This document shows positions 8,315-18,300 of a stretch of DNA of 36,864 nucleotides, in pieces (within the stretch, counting starts at the first letter, position 1; every line of letters starts with the position of its first letter). The stretch spans positions 1 through 36,864 of IMG/VR virus record IMGVR_UViG_3300048104_000129. One strand, 5' to 3'. The stretch comes from a virus. Below the pieces are notes generated by a model. That model was not told the origin of the DNA. It made no database searches and worked only from the letters and a program-made list of their open reading frames with translations. The position numbers and the translations under genes were made by a program.

Positions 8315-8711
8315 CCCTGTTGAAGCTGATATCGATGAGCACATTAGTTGGGTTGCACCGGCTATTAACGACATTTTAGAAGACAACCCGATGCTTACGT
8401 ACACAGCAGCAGACGTGTACTTAGCGTGTAAGCAAGGAGCAGCAAAACTGTGGGTAACCAAAGACGGCATGGTCGTAACCACAGGAGAGACGGACATTTT
8501 TACTGGGCGGAGGACGATGCTGATTTGGGTAGCTTGGGCCTGGAAACGAGGGATGAACTTAGTAGCAGTACACCAAGAATTCTTTAGGCAGCAAGCAAGG
8601 GATTTAGGCTTTGTGAAGATGGAAGTTAGGTCAGCAGTACCTGAGCTGAAGAACTACATACTTTCACAAGGTTGGGAACTAGACACCATTGTTTATACGA
8701 GAGACGTGTAA
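8253..8711 (+). CDS. GNAT-like virion protein (T7 gp13-like position)
   Basis: A 152-residue protein. An acidic N-terminus is followed by AKLWVTKDGMVVTTGETDIFTGRRTMLIWVAWAWKRGMNLVAVHQEFFRQQARDLGFVKMEVRSAVPELKNYILSQGWELDTIVYTRDV. The strand-helix-strand order resembles the acyltransferase (GNAT) fold, as proposed for the short virion-assembly proteins of T7-like phages. I see no clear acetyl-CoA loop, so catalytic activity is doubtful. The start ATG at 8253 has GGAG about 9 nt upstream and lies inside the preceding adaptor gene. The stop shares a base with the next ATG (8711). Confidence 0.6.
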   Translation: MVESEELGKQDVIDMAESADSPVEADIDEHISWVAPAINDILEDNPMLTYTAADVYLACKQGAAKLWVTKDGMVVTTGETDIFTGRRTMLIWVAWAWKRGMNLVAVHQEFFRQQARDLGFVKMEVRSAVPELKNYILSQGWELDTIVYTRDV

Positions 8712-9424
8712 TGGGTAGCAAACCAAAACAAAAAGACTACGAACCTTCAGAAGCAGAAAAAGCATCTGCTGCTGTAGCGTTGGCAGAAAACAGATACTTC
8801 AAAGAGAAGTATGACCCCCTGCTTCAGAAGATGCGGGACGCATCTAAAACGGACGACTCTGCTGATGTTCTTCGTGGACGCGCTAATGCTGACACTATGC
8901 AGACCCTAGCCGGTAGTGCGAACTATGACCGCGCTGCGCAAGGTGCGTCGGGCGGTTTAGATGCTCAAGCCTATCAGGCGCAACTAGGTCAAGCCGATAA
9001 GGCTGGTTTGGATATTAAGAACAAAATGCAGCTGGGTGTACTAGGTACAGCCCGAGGTCAAGCCGCTGATGCTATGTCAGGTATGGGCGCTGCTGGTTCT
9101 ATGGGCGCATCAAGACAGCTCACTAAAGCCGCTGCAGCACAACAGAAGCGCTCCGCTAAAACAGCTGCTCTGGGCAAGATTGGCACTTCTTTGATCATAC
9201 AGGGCGCTAAAAACATGGGCACCGAAGGCGAAAGGCAGAAGAAGGACAAGGAAGGCAACCCGATGTTTAAGAAAGATAAAGAAGGTAACAATATCCCAGT
9301 AATGGAGACAGTCAAAGGGGGCTTTTTCTCACCCGTGAACGAGCAGGGGCAAAAAGTTACAGGCTTTGGGGATCGCCTTCGTCATTCGAACTACTTTAAC
9401 ACTGACCCATACTCGGGGGGCTGA
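8711..9424 (+). CDS. Internal virion protein candidate (A)
   Basis: A 237-residue protein if started at the ATG at 8711 (TAATG junction with the upstream stop), which I prefer over an earlier start that would overlap the upstream gene. It is Lys/Glu-rich at the N-terminus (KQKDYEPSEAEKASAAVALAENRYFKEKYDPLLQKMRD), then Ala/Gly/Met-rich (GTARGQAADAMSGMGAAGSMGASRQLTKAAAAQQKRS), and ends in a charged KDKEGNPMFKKDKEGN region. It is of the size and composition of small ejection proteins that precede the gp15/gp16-type genes in podoviruses. No enzymatic motif is visible. Confidence 0.6.
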   Translation: MGSKPKQKDYEPSEAEKASAAVALAENRYFKEKYDPLLQKMRDASKTDDSADVLRGRANADTMQTLAGSANYDRAAQGASGGLDAQAYQAQLGQADKAGLDIKNKMQLGVLGTARGQAADAMSGMGAAGSMGASRQLTKAAAAQQKRSAKTAALGKIGTSLIIQGAKNMGTEGERQKKDKEGNPMFKKDKEGNNIPVMETVKGGFFSPVNEQGQKVTGFGDRLRHSNYFNTDPYSGG

Positions 9425-9426
9425 TA

Positions 9427-10098
9427 ATGACTTTTAAACCTACAGACCCTATCGGCGTGACCAAAGAAGACGCTAGCCGCGCTATGCAGGTAGGTAGAAG
9501 TATAGGGAGCGCGTACGTAGGTCCGTACAATCCAGCTGATTACACGGCAGGGGCAGCGGGTACAAACGCAGCAACAGGTCTCCCGAATGTATCTGACCCA
9601 GATCAAGTTTTTGCGAATATCACACGTCAGGATTATTTGGACTACGTAAAAAATTACCGCGATTTTGAGGAAGATTTACTCGACAGGGCTCAGAACGATA
9701 CCTCGTTAATCGATGCTGCTTATGAAAATGCAGAAAATGCGCAAGGTCTTATGGCGGGAGTAGCTAATCGTAACGCATCACGTTACGGCGTAGACCTGAC
9801 GCCAGCCCAGAAGCGAGAACAGGCTCGCGGCTTAACAAGAGCCAACAGTCTTGGCCTAGCACAATCAGTTAATGACGCAAGAATTGCTCAGAGAGAGGCG
9901 AATCAGACTGCGCTTGCTGACCTGATTAACATCGGTCAAGGCGTGAACCGCTCCTCTTTAGGCCAGATGCAAACCGCTGCGCAGAATGCGACCCAGCGAA
10001 AGAATGCTTACGACCAAGCCAAAGCTGCGTCTAAGGCACAAACATATAGCACGTTAGGTAGCCTCGCTTCGACCGCTATCCTCGCGTTTGCGTTTTAA
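9427..10098 (+). CDS. Internal virion protein candidate (B)
   Basis: A 223-residue protein. The central region (QDYLDYVKNYRDFEEDLLDRAQNDTSLIDAAYENAENAQGLMAGVANRNASRYGVDLTPAQKREQARG) is helical and has the 'R...YGV.L...Q' motif common in phage internal core proteins. The C-terminus SKAQTYSTLGSLASTAILAFAF is a short hydrophobic tail that could insert into a membrane. GGGGG lies just upstream of the ATG. Its position as the second of four consecutive ejection-type genes supports the call; the family name is not certain. Confidence 0.65.
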   Translation: MTFKPTDPIGVTKEDASRAMQVGRSIGSAYVGPYNPADYTAGAAGTNAATGLPNVSDPDQVFANITRQDYLDYVKNYRDFEEDLLDRAQNDTSLIDAAYENAENAQGLMAGVANRNASRYGVDLTPAQKREQARGLTRANSLGLAQSVNDARIAQREANQTALADLINIGQGVNRSSLGQMQTAAQNATQRKNAYDQAKAASKAQTYSTLGSLASTAILAFAF

Positions 10099-10109
10099 GG
10101 TGACTTGAT

Positions 10110-12365
10110 ATGTCCATTGCAGAAGGCGCATTAGCAGCGCTACAAATGAGCCAGCAGGCAAGTGCAAACCAATATAACGCCAATCGCCAGCGCGAAGCAC
10201 TTAAGTTAGACCGTGAGCGACAGGATATTCAGAACAGAGCGGAGCAAGAGCGCCGAGAGGTCAGAGGCTACCGCCAGGTGATGGGCGACATCGCTACCCA
10301 GACGGGTGTTGTTACCGAAGATCAAGACTGGGGGAAACTCCACCAGGCGCGCCCTGACCTGACTGTCCTACTTAGCAACCAACGCCCTGAATATAACAAG
10401 TTCACACGAGCTGACGGCGTAGAAGTAGACGCTCAGCTAGCGCGATATGATTTCGACGAAGCTCGTGGCACATATATCCCGATGGTTAAACGCTTCGACA
10501 CTGGTGAAATAGTCCCTATGACCAGAACAAGGGATGAAAGCGAAGCAGGAGAAGTCGTACAGATAACGCCGCAACAGTTTAACGATCACCTAAAGTCTCG
10601 TTGGAACGCTGGGATTACTCGGGGCGGTCTGATTGAAAATCAGGGCATCCTATACTCCGGCGCGGAAACTGTGAACGAGTATATGACGAAGGCAGTAACG
10701 GCTGAGGTGAAGGAGTCTGCTCTCGACCTTGTGGGGCAAGACCCTCAAAGAAGCCCGCGCCAAAAGTCCGAGTTCTATCAGGTGATTAATGACACTAACG
10801 ATATAGGCGCACTCAAACAGGTGTACGCTTCGTTAGGTGGAGACGTTGACCAATTAGAGGCCGACACTAAAGCAGCAGCTGAAGCCCAGTGGCTAAACAG
10901 TGATGCGGGCCGCCGTCAGCAGAAGCAAGAAGCAAATGACGATCGAACTCCTTTGCAGCGTAAGTTGAATCCCGCTAATCAGCGACCTGTCGGTAGGTAC
11001 ACCCGTGAACATATGAGTGCCCTGGGGATTACTGACCCAGAAGAGTATCGAATGGTCAGTACTGTAGGCAATGCAGTCAGCGACGCAGGTATTAACTCTG
11101 CGGGCGGCAGGACAGGTTTCTTGTTCAAAAAACAATCGCAGGAAGACTACGAGCGTAATACGGCCGCTGAAGATTTTTATGATCGAAAGAGCAACTCAGT
11201 AGCAGTAGCAAAGGCCATCTACCGTGACCCAAGACTAAAAGAAGAGTTCGACAAGATTGGCCCCCTCGAGTTCTATGAAAAGTACGGCAATGACATACAG
11301 CAGCTAGCTAAAGAGCCTCAAGGCCAACAGAGCCCCTCTCAGGGCGGGTTTACTCCAGAAGGCACAGAGGTTGGCAAGCGACCTAACTCACCTGCCGCAC
11401 CCCAACTAAAAGCTAAGCCTAGTTTTGCTCTAACTGCTGACAATATTAAAACAGCGATTAGGAAGCAGACAGAGAGACCAACGGCAGAGCAAACAGCTGA
11501 AATCGGTAAGTTCCTAAACGACAGAGGTATTCAGACCGACAAAGAGTTGATCGAGGCTGTTAACAACGGTTCAGTAGCACCAGAAGATGCGCGTTTTGTC
11601 GCGTTTGTCTTGGGTATGACCCACAAAGGTAATACCTCAGACAAAATGGCTCTGACTCAGAAGCTGCTCAACGGCATGACATACGGCGATATGGAAGTAG
11701 GTCAGAAAGAGCGAGCGACAATGAGCTACAACCAAGGTGTGACCGCGCGTCAAAACACTGCCACCAGGCTGGCCTGGAGCAAGCACATGCTCGATATTGC
11801 TCAGTATGATTCCAAAGCAGGTCAGAAGATAATTGACGACACTGAGACCTGGACAAACCAGCTGTTTGAAAAAGTAGGCTATCTGAGAAAGAACGATGAT
11901 GGGACTTACGAGGCCACGGGCGCAGACTTTGATGGTGATGAGAAAACCGCCCGCGAGATAGGCCGACTAATTGATAGGTTGGTTCCTAAGCTCCAACAAG
12001 CTCGAGCGTCAGGTAGCTACGGAGAAGGTCAAATCAGTCCGCAAGAGCAAGCCTACCAGTCTCGCCTGAACCCCGCGTTGAGTCTATATCTGCAATCCAA
12101 GGCGAATGCTGACGAAGCCAGTATATTAGACGCTGATTTTTACATGGACTTCTTCCAACCAAATCCGGACGGCACTGTCGATTTCGACCTAAATCGTGTT
12201 CGGATATATGAGAAAGGGCCCAGGGGTACTATTAGAAGCATCGCGTATGTAGACGAGGACGGGGTAAATAGCCAGTCGGTTGATATGTCTTCAATACAAA
12301 AAGAAGACCCGACTGTCGCAACCCTTCTGGCGCAAGCAGCCCTTTCTAACGGCATGATTGACTAG
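10110..12365 (+). CDS. Internal core/ejection protein (T7 gp15-like position)
   Basis: A 751-residue largely helical protein starting SIAEGALAALQMSQQASANQYNANRQREALKLDRERQDIQNRAEQERRE, a long amphipathic coil like those at the starts of podoviral ejection proteins. The body is rich in Gln, Asp, Arg and Lys without membrane segments; a Pro/Gln/Gly-rich linker sits near residues 405-440. It is sandwiched between a small ejection candidate and the giant muralytic protein, matching the gp14-gp15-gp16 order of T7-type phages. It probably forms part of the trans-envelope ejection conduit; this is inferred from order and size. AAGGTGA lies 6 nt before the ATG. Confidence 0.72.
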   Translation: MSIAEGALAALQMSQQASANQYNANRQREALKLDRERQDIQNRAEQERREVRGYRQVMGDIATQTGVVTEDQDWGKLHQARPDLTVLLSNQRPEYNKFTRADGVEVDAQLARYDFDEARGTYIPMVKRFDTGEIVPMTRTRDESEAGEVVQITPQQFNDHLKSRWNAGITRGGLIENQGILYSGAETVNEYMTKAVTAEVKESALDLVGQDPQRSPRQKSEFYQVINDTNDIGALKQVYASLGGDVDQLEADTKAAAEAQWLNSDAGRRQQKQEANDDRTPLQRKLNPANQRPVGRYTREHMSALGITDPEEYRMVSTVGNAVSDAGINSAGGRTGFLFKKQSQEDYERNTAAEDFYDRKSNSVAVAKAIYRDPRLKEEFDKIGPLEFYEKYGNDIQQLAKEPQGQQSPSQGGFTPEGTEVGKRPNSPAAPQLKAKPSFALTADNIKTAIRKQTERPTAEQTAEIGKFLNDRGIQTDKELIEAVNNGSVAPEDARFVAFVLGMTHKGNTSDKMALTQKLLNGMTYGDMEVGQKERATMSYNQGVTARQNTATRLAWSKHMLDIAQYDSKAGQKIIDDTETWTNQLFEKVGYLRKNDDGTYEATGADFDGDEKTAREIGRLIDRLVPKLQQARASGSYGEGQISPQEQAYQSRLNPALSLYLQSKANADEASILDADFYMDFFQPNPDGTVDFDLNRVRIYEKGPRGTIRSIAYVDEDGVNSQSVDMSSIQKEDPTVATLLAQAALSNGMID

Positions 12366-12375
12366 AGGGTAACGT

Positions 12376-15300
12376 GTGTCGAATCTCGGAGTCCGTAACA
12401 ACAACTGGCTGAACATCCGCTACAACCCCGCTAATGATTGGGTTGGGCAGACGGGCGGCGATAAAAATAATTACGCGCAGTTTGATGACCCAGTTAACGG
12501 TCTTCGAGCAGCTGACATAGTTTTAAAGAACTACGGCTCTAAGCATGGTATCGATAACCTGAACGATGCCATATTCAGATTTGCTCCTCCTGAAGACAAT
12601 AACCCTACGCCCGCGTACGCACGATTTGTTGCTAACAAGATGGGTATTGCGCCTGACGAAAAGATTGACTTAGGCGACCCTGATACGCGCGAGAAGATGA
12701 TCCAAGCTATGGTGGCATTTGAATCACCAGATGCTGTTGCTTTATATAATCCCGCGTTAATGGATCAGGCGAGAGGCATAACTACCGCTACTCCAGCTAC
12801 TCCAGCTACTCCAGCTACTGCGTCAGCTACTGCGTCAGCCCCTACTAATACAATAAGCAACGATTTGGTCGCTGCCGCAGTTCAAGCGCAACAAACGCAA
12901 GCGCCCACGCCCACCACCGATCTGGTGGCTAGTTTCAACCCTAATAATACTGTCCGCAATCTAAACAGCGGAGCGTCACGAGCTGACTCTATTGCGTTTG
13001 CACCTTCCGGTCTGATTGAGAGCTTCCGTAGAGGTGTGTCATCTGGCGCGCAAGGGATAGCCGCAGATCTTACGTACATGGGGGCGGCATACGAAGCCCT
13101 TACGAAAGACGCTGAAGGCGTAGAACTTTCAGTAGAGAACGCTCGTATCCTCGAGGAATTCTCCGGTATACCGATGCAAGGGATGCAAACCTTCGGTGAG
13201 TTTGTAGACAACCCAACGGTCGGCGGCGCTTTCGAACAAGCCTTTTCTGGCACCGGACAGTTAGTTCCGAGTTTAATCAGCACCATTACTGGGGCGGGTC
13301 TCGGTAGTGTCGCTATGGTCTTAGGTAAAGAGACCCTAAAACAGAGCAGCCGCCAAGCAGCTAAAGGCATTATCAAAGACGCGGTTACAGCTGTATCTAG
13401 AAAGGCAGCTACACCTGATCAGCAAGATATTGCGCAAGCCGCGTTTGAAGCTGCGAAGGAAGCGCACGTAATTACTAGGAACCGCTACCTGCGTCGCCGC
13501 AGCGCTAAACAGGGCGCACTACTTGGCGCTGGTGTTTCTGAATACGCCCCCCTTACTGGCTCGAATGTCAGCGAAGCGCTGGAGTCTGGCCGAGACCTTG
13601 ATAGCACTCAAGCTATGCGAGCTGGGCTAGTTGCATTGCCCCAAGCAGCAGTCGGCGTATTCGGTGAAGTCGGCGTATTGAAACTTATCGGGCAGCAAGC
13701 CTTAAAGAAGTCAGCTGGCCCAAACTCTGTTATGGGCCGCTTAGCTGAGGCCACTCTGGGCACTGGCCTTAAAAGCGGCGTGTTGGAAGGCGGCGCAGAG
13801 GTTATCCAAGAGGAGATTGCCATACGGAACCGTATGGACATGGACCCTACTTTCACCGATGCAGACGCTAACCTACGCCGGTTGAACGCTTTGTTTGTAG
13901 GCACGATAGGTGGCGCAGCGGCTGGTGGTGGTGCGGCGGGCACTATGCAGGCTGCTAGAGAAGTAAGCAATTTAGGCTTAGATGCTGCGGCAGGCGTAGT
14001 CGAAAAAGCCAGTGAGATGACGGATACGATTAAAGAGTTCATGACTCGAAATCGTTCTACCGCTGACCTCACTACAGCGGCTCTAGGTCAGACTACTCAA
14101 GAGTCAGATCGCGATATTAACGCTCAGCTAGGAGCTATGCTGGACTCTACTAGCTCAAAGGAAGCTGTTTGGATTGCAGGCACTGAGCCCTACAAAGATT
14201 ACGCAAAAACACCGAACAAAATTAAGCAGATATTCCTAAATGGGAAGGAAGCGTTTGCAGCTTTCGTCCCAGGACGAGGCACGATCGTATCGCAAGATAT
14301 CGAGGTTGTTTCCAACGTGGTAAAGGGCCAAGCATCAGATGCGGTGCTCGCGTCAGCTCTAGGTTATAGCTCTGTAAAAACTGGTGCTGAGACCGCAGTG
14401 TTCCGTGTCTATGATTCCGAAGGCGGCATAGTTTCTGAAGAAGCAGTATCGATGGAGCCTGAAGCTCTACAAGCAGCAAAAACCGCAGCCGAGGCACTGA
14501 TGCCCGAAGGCGGTAAGGTAGAGTTTATGGACCTCGAGGATGCTCTCGCTGACCGAGCGCGTCGTGCAGGACCAGAAGTCAGAGCGATGGACGAAGAGTT
14601 CGACCCGCTTGAACAAGAACAAGATACAAACGAAACCGAAGGCGACCAAGAATTTGAACCAGAGGTCCGAGTACATAGCTTTGTTAAAAACGGGCAAACG
14701 GTCCAAAGCTATCAAGCTGTAGAGGGCGACAACAGTTTTGACGGCGTCGAAGAAGCGCGAACAGCTTATGCGGGCATGCTCGGTGAGGACGTTGATTACA
14801 GCCTACCGTTCTACAAGCGGATGTCAAAAAGCGTACTCAATACAGCTGTGAAGCTGCAAGACGCCAACCCAGATGAAATCGTAAAGATCGCAATTAACTC
14901 TGATGGTACGTACCGGATTGACATAGAAACTACGCCGGATACACAGAAGATCAGAATCCGCGACCGACGTGGTAATGATGAAGAAGTATCCATGTCGGAG
15001 TTCATACGTAGGTCTTTAAGTCAGGCCGCCCAAAGCCAGCAGAAGTTCCGTACTGTAAACATTACACCCCCAGGTTCAGATACGTCTATAAGCGTCAACC
15101 CTGTTGACCTGATGAATGCCGGTCGCAGGATTATGGAATCTTTGTCCGGCACATTCATGGGTAGTGGTGCGGCGCAGTCTTCTCGCGATGGCCTTTTAGC
15201 AATGTTAGGCGAGTTGCAGTCACGAGGTTATGAAGTCGATATTCAAGGCGTCCCAATCAACGAGATCATGGAATCCTTGGCTAATCCCACTAAGAAGCTA

Positions 15301-18300
15301 CCACCTAAGATTGGCAGAATCACAGTGGGGTTTGATGACGGCGGTAACAGGGTTGGGCTTGAGTTCCTACTTCGGCCTTATGTTCCAGGCGCCGTAACCG
15401 TTACTAACCTTGAAGAGATTGTCGATGAGTCAGGCAATACTATCCTTGTTAGCGACGAAGACGCTCGTGAAGCGCGACAAGATGGCGACACACTAGAGCC
15501 GTTTGAGATAGCAGAAAACAATGCGCGAACCGCTGATGGTATACCGCTGACCGATCTGAACATTCAAGAGGGTGAGCGGAATGTAGATACTGCGCAGAAT
15601 CGTGCGAAAGGTAGTGCGCCCTCTACTGGGCCCGCTAAGCCGTCTCCACAGCTCAATATTAAATCAGGTGTGACCTTCCCACTTGGTGAAGTTAACAAGT
15701 CTGTTACAACCTTGCTGAAAAGAATATCAAGCAAGTTGAAGCTGAAGGTGCCTACTGCGGTGCTAGGCTTAAAAGCCGTCGACGGGGCGCTACGCGATAC
15801 GATTGCTAGTTACATGGTTGGCAAGACAACCGCGAAGGGCAAGATTGCTATGCGCACTTTGCGTGGCGACTCTAAGACAAAGCCTTTGGACCTCTCAGAT
15901 CTGAACGCTGTCGCAGCCTTTATTAACAAGTTAAAAGAAGACGGCTTGTTTAATGCTGGCATGTTAAAGCACATAGAGTCAGTAGCAGACGCCACCCTGC
16001 TAGCAGATAGCTTTTTACGGCGTGCAGCTTATGACACCTTCCAACCTCTAACTAACTCAAGCTTGGTATCCGAAAATTTAGCTGATTACGCACTCAGCAT
16101 GTTGTACCGAGGTGCTCCGCGTAAAGGGCAATGGCTGGGTTTTGAGGGTGCTTCAATAATTTTCATCAACGACCTAAACAATAAAAACGAAGCAGCTCTC
16201 GCGATGGTAGCAGCTCACGAGATGGGTCATGCTTTATTTAAGGAAGAAATTTACACTACCCTACAGAACAAGCCGCTCATGATGCGCCTGGCTAATGCTT
16301 TTATCCGAGACAGGAACAAAGCTCGTAAGGAAGGCGAGCCAATAAAGCAGTGGGAAGAAGCAGGTTTTGAAGAGTGGTATGCGGACCAGGTAGCAGCATG
16401 GGCGAAAAAAGACATGCTAGGCGACAAAGCTGCCGCTACTAACGCAGTCGACAGCCACTTCAAAAAGGTTGTTGCTAAGTTTAAGAAGCTCTGGACAGCA
16501 GTTAAAACCCACGAAATCTTCCGGCGTACCGATAAGCTAAAACCGACCTTTAAGAAGTATATGGATGACGTTACTAAGGCACGTCAGTCCAGCAAAGAAA
16601 CATTTACGTCGCCCGTATATAACGATGAAGGCGATATAGTTGCGTGGGCGTCTGGACTAGGAGCCGCACGTCTTGCAGCAGAAGAAACGCCAGTAGAAGA
16701 AACCACTCGCGAAGAAGTAGCGGATGAACCCGCTGCAGCTGCCGCTGGTGGTAGTGGTGACGGCGGCAACACTCCTCCGCCGCGCGATATCCCAGAGCCG
16801 AACGAGCCTTCGTGGGAACAAAAGGCTGTTGTACAAGCCATAAGAAACGAAATCATTGCGCAAACTGGCCATCAAGCCCGTGCAGAGCAGTGGCGTCGGA
16901 AGATGGAGCAGTGGCAGAAGCAGTTCTTAGAGAATAACCCACACGCCAGTCAGATACTGGGGATTATTCGTACCGCAGACGGAATGCTTCGGATGGTCGC
17001 AGGCGATGAAGTCGCGGACATGTTCTACATCAGGTCAAATACCAAGTCAGGTCTTGGCTTTGTGCAGGCGAGGCAACTCGCTAGAGATAAATGGCGCGGT
17101 GGTTTGTTTGATGTGCTAGGTAAAGACTGGACAACAGACGAAGTGCAGAATGCGCTGAGGGAGGCACAAGGTGGTACTCCTACAGCCGAGCTACAAAACC
17201 CGAAAGCAAAAGCTGTCCGAGAATATCTCGAGAAATTACATAAAGAATATGTGGCACCTTCAAACTCTGATATCGGCTTCCGTGATAACTACTTCCCTGT
17301 TTTGCTCGAGTTGTCAGAGATTGCTAACGACCCGCAGCTGTTTACCCAGTTAATTATCGAAGAAGAAGCTAGGCAAGGCATAAAGACTAATCGTCAAGCA
17401 CTGCGAAAAAACGTGGCTGCGCTAGTTGAACAGCAGCGACGTCTGGACGAAGGCGCAAAACCTGATAAAGGTAACCCCCTTGACCCTGGCGCAGTGGTAG
17501 AAGCTACTATTGAACTGACTAAGAACATCAACCCGTCGGTTCTGCGGGACACAGTGTTCTTACAAGACCCCGAAGTAGCGTTGATGACATACATCGACAA
17601 CATCACAAAACGCGTTGAATGGAACAGAGCTACTAAGGACGCTAATGGCGTAGATAAATTGCAGCCACTACTAGACGACCTTGGGCCAGTAGCAAAAGAA
17701 AATGTCGAGTCTGTCTTGAATGCGTACCTAGGTAACGTAACGCACTTATCCCCATTCTGGCGTAAAACCAACAGCTATATAGCGACCATGAATTTGGTGA
17801 CGCTGCTCCCGTTTGCAACGCTTGCGTCGTTGCCTGACTTTGCTGGCTCCATTGTGCAGACGAAAGAGTTCAAGGGTTTCGGGATGTTCATGAAAGAGGT
17901 CGTGAACCAGATCCAGGACCAGGAAGCAGCGAAACGTCTTGCGAATGACGTGGGTGTAGTTATGCCAGAGGCGGCAGCTAATGCGTGGATGTCCCAAGCG
18001 GATAGTGACATGCTCGATCCTACTGCGCGTATGGCTACAGATAAGTTCTTCAAGTGGACTGGTCTTAATGCGCTTACCAACATATCTCGACAGTTTGCCA
18101 CGGGTATGGGCAGGCAGTTCTTAATAGAGCACGCATATCACCCCACAAAACGCTCTGCTCGATATCTTGAGCAGCTGGGTGTTACAGCCGAACAAGTAAA
18201 AGCGTGGAATGACGGCGGTCAGACCTTTACTAATGAAGAAGGCCAAGCAGTCCGACAAGCGATTACAAGGTTCGTTGAAAGCTCTGTACTTAGACCTAAC

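Noticed and set aside
12882-14072. Two - strand ORFs of 154-164 residues within the giant ejection gene
   Set aside because: They lie fully inside a continuous long + strand gene with recognisable domains and show no known motif or start site.
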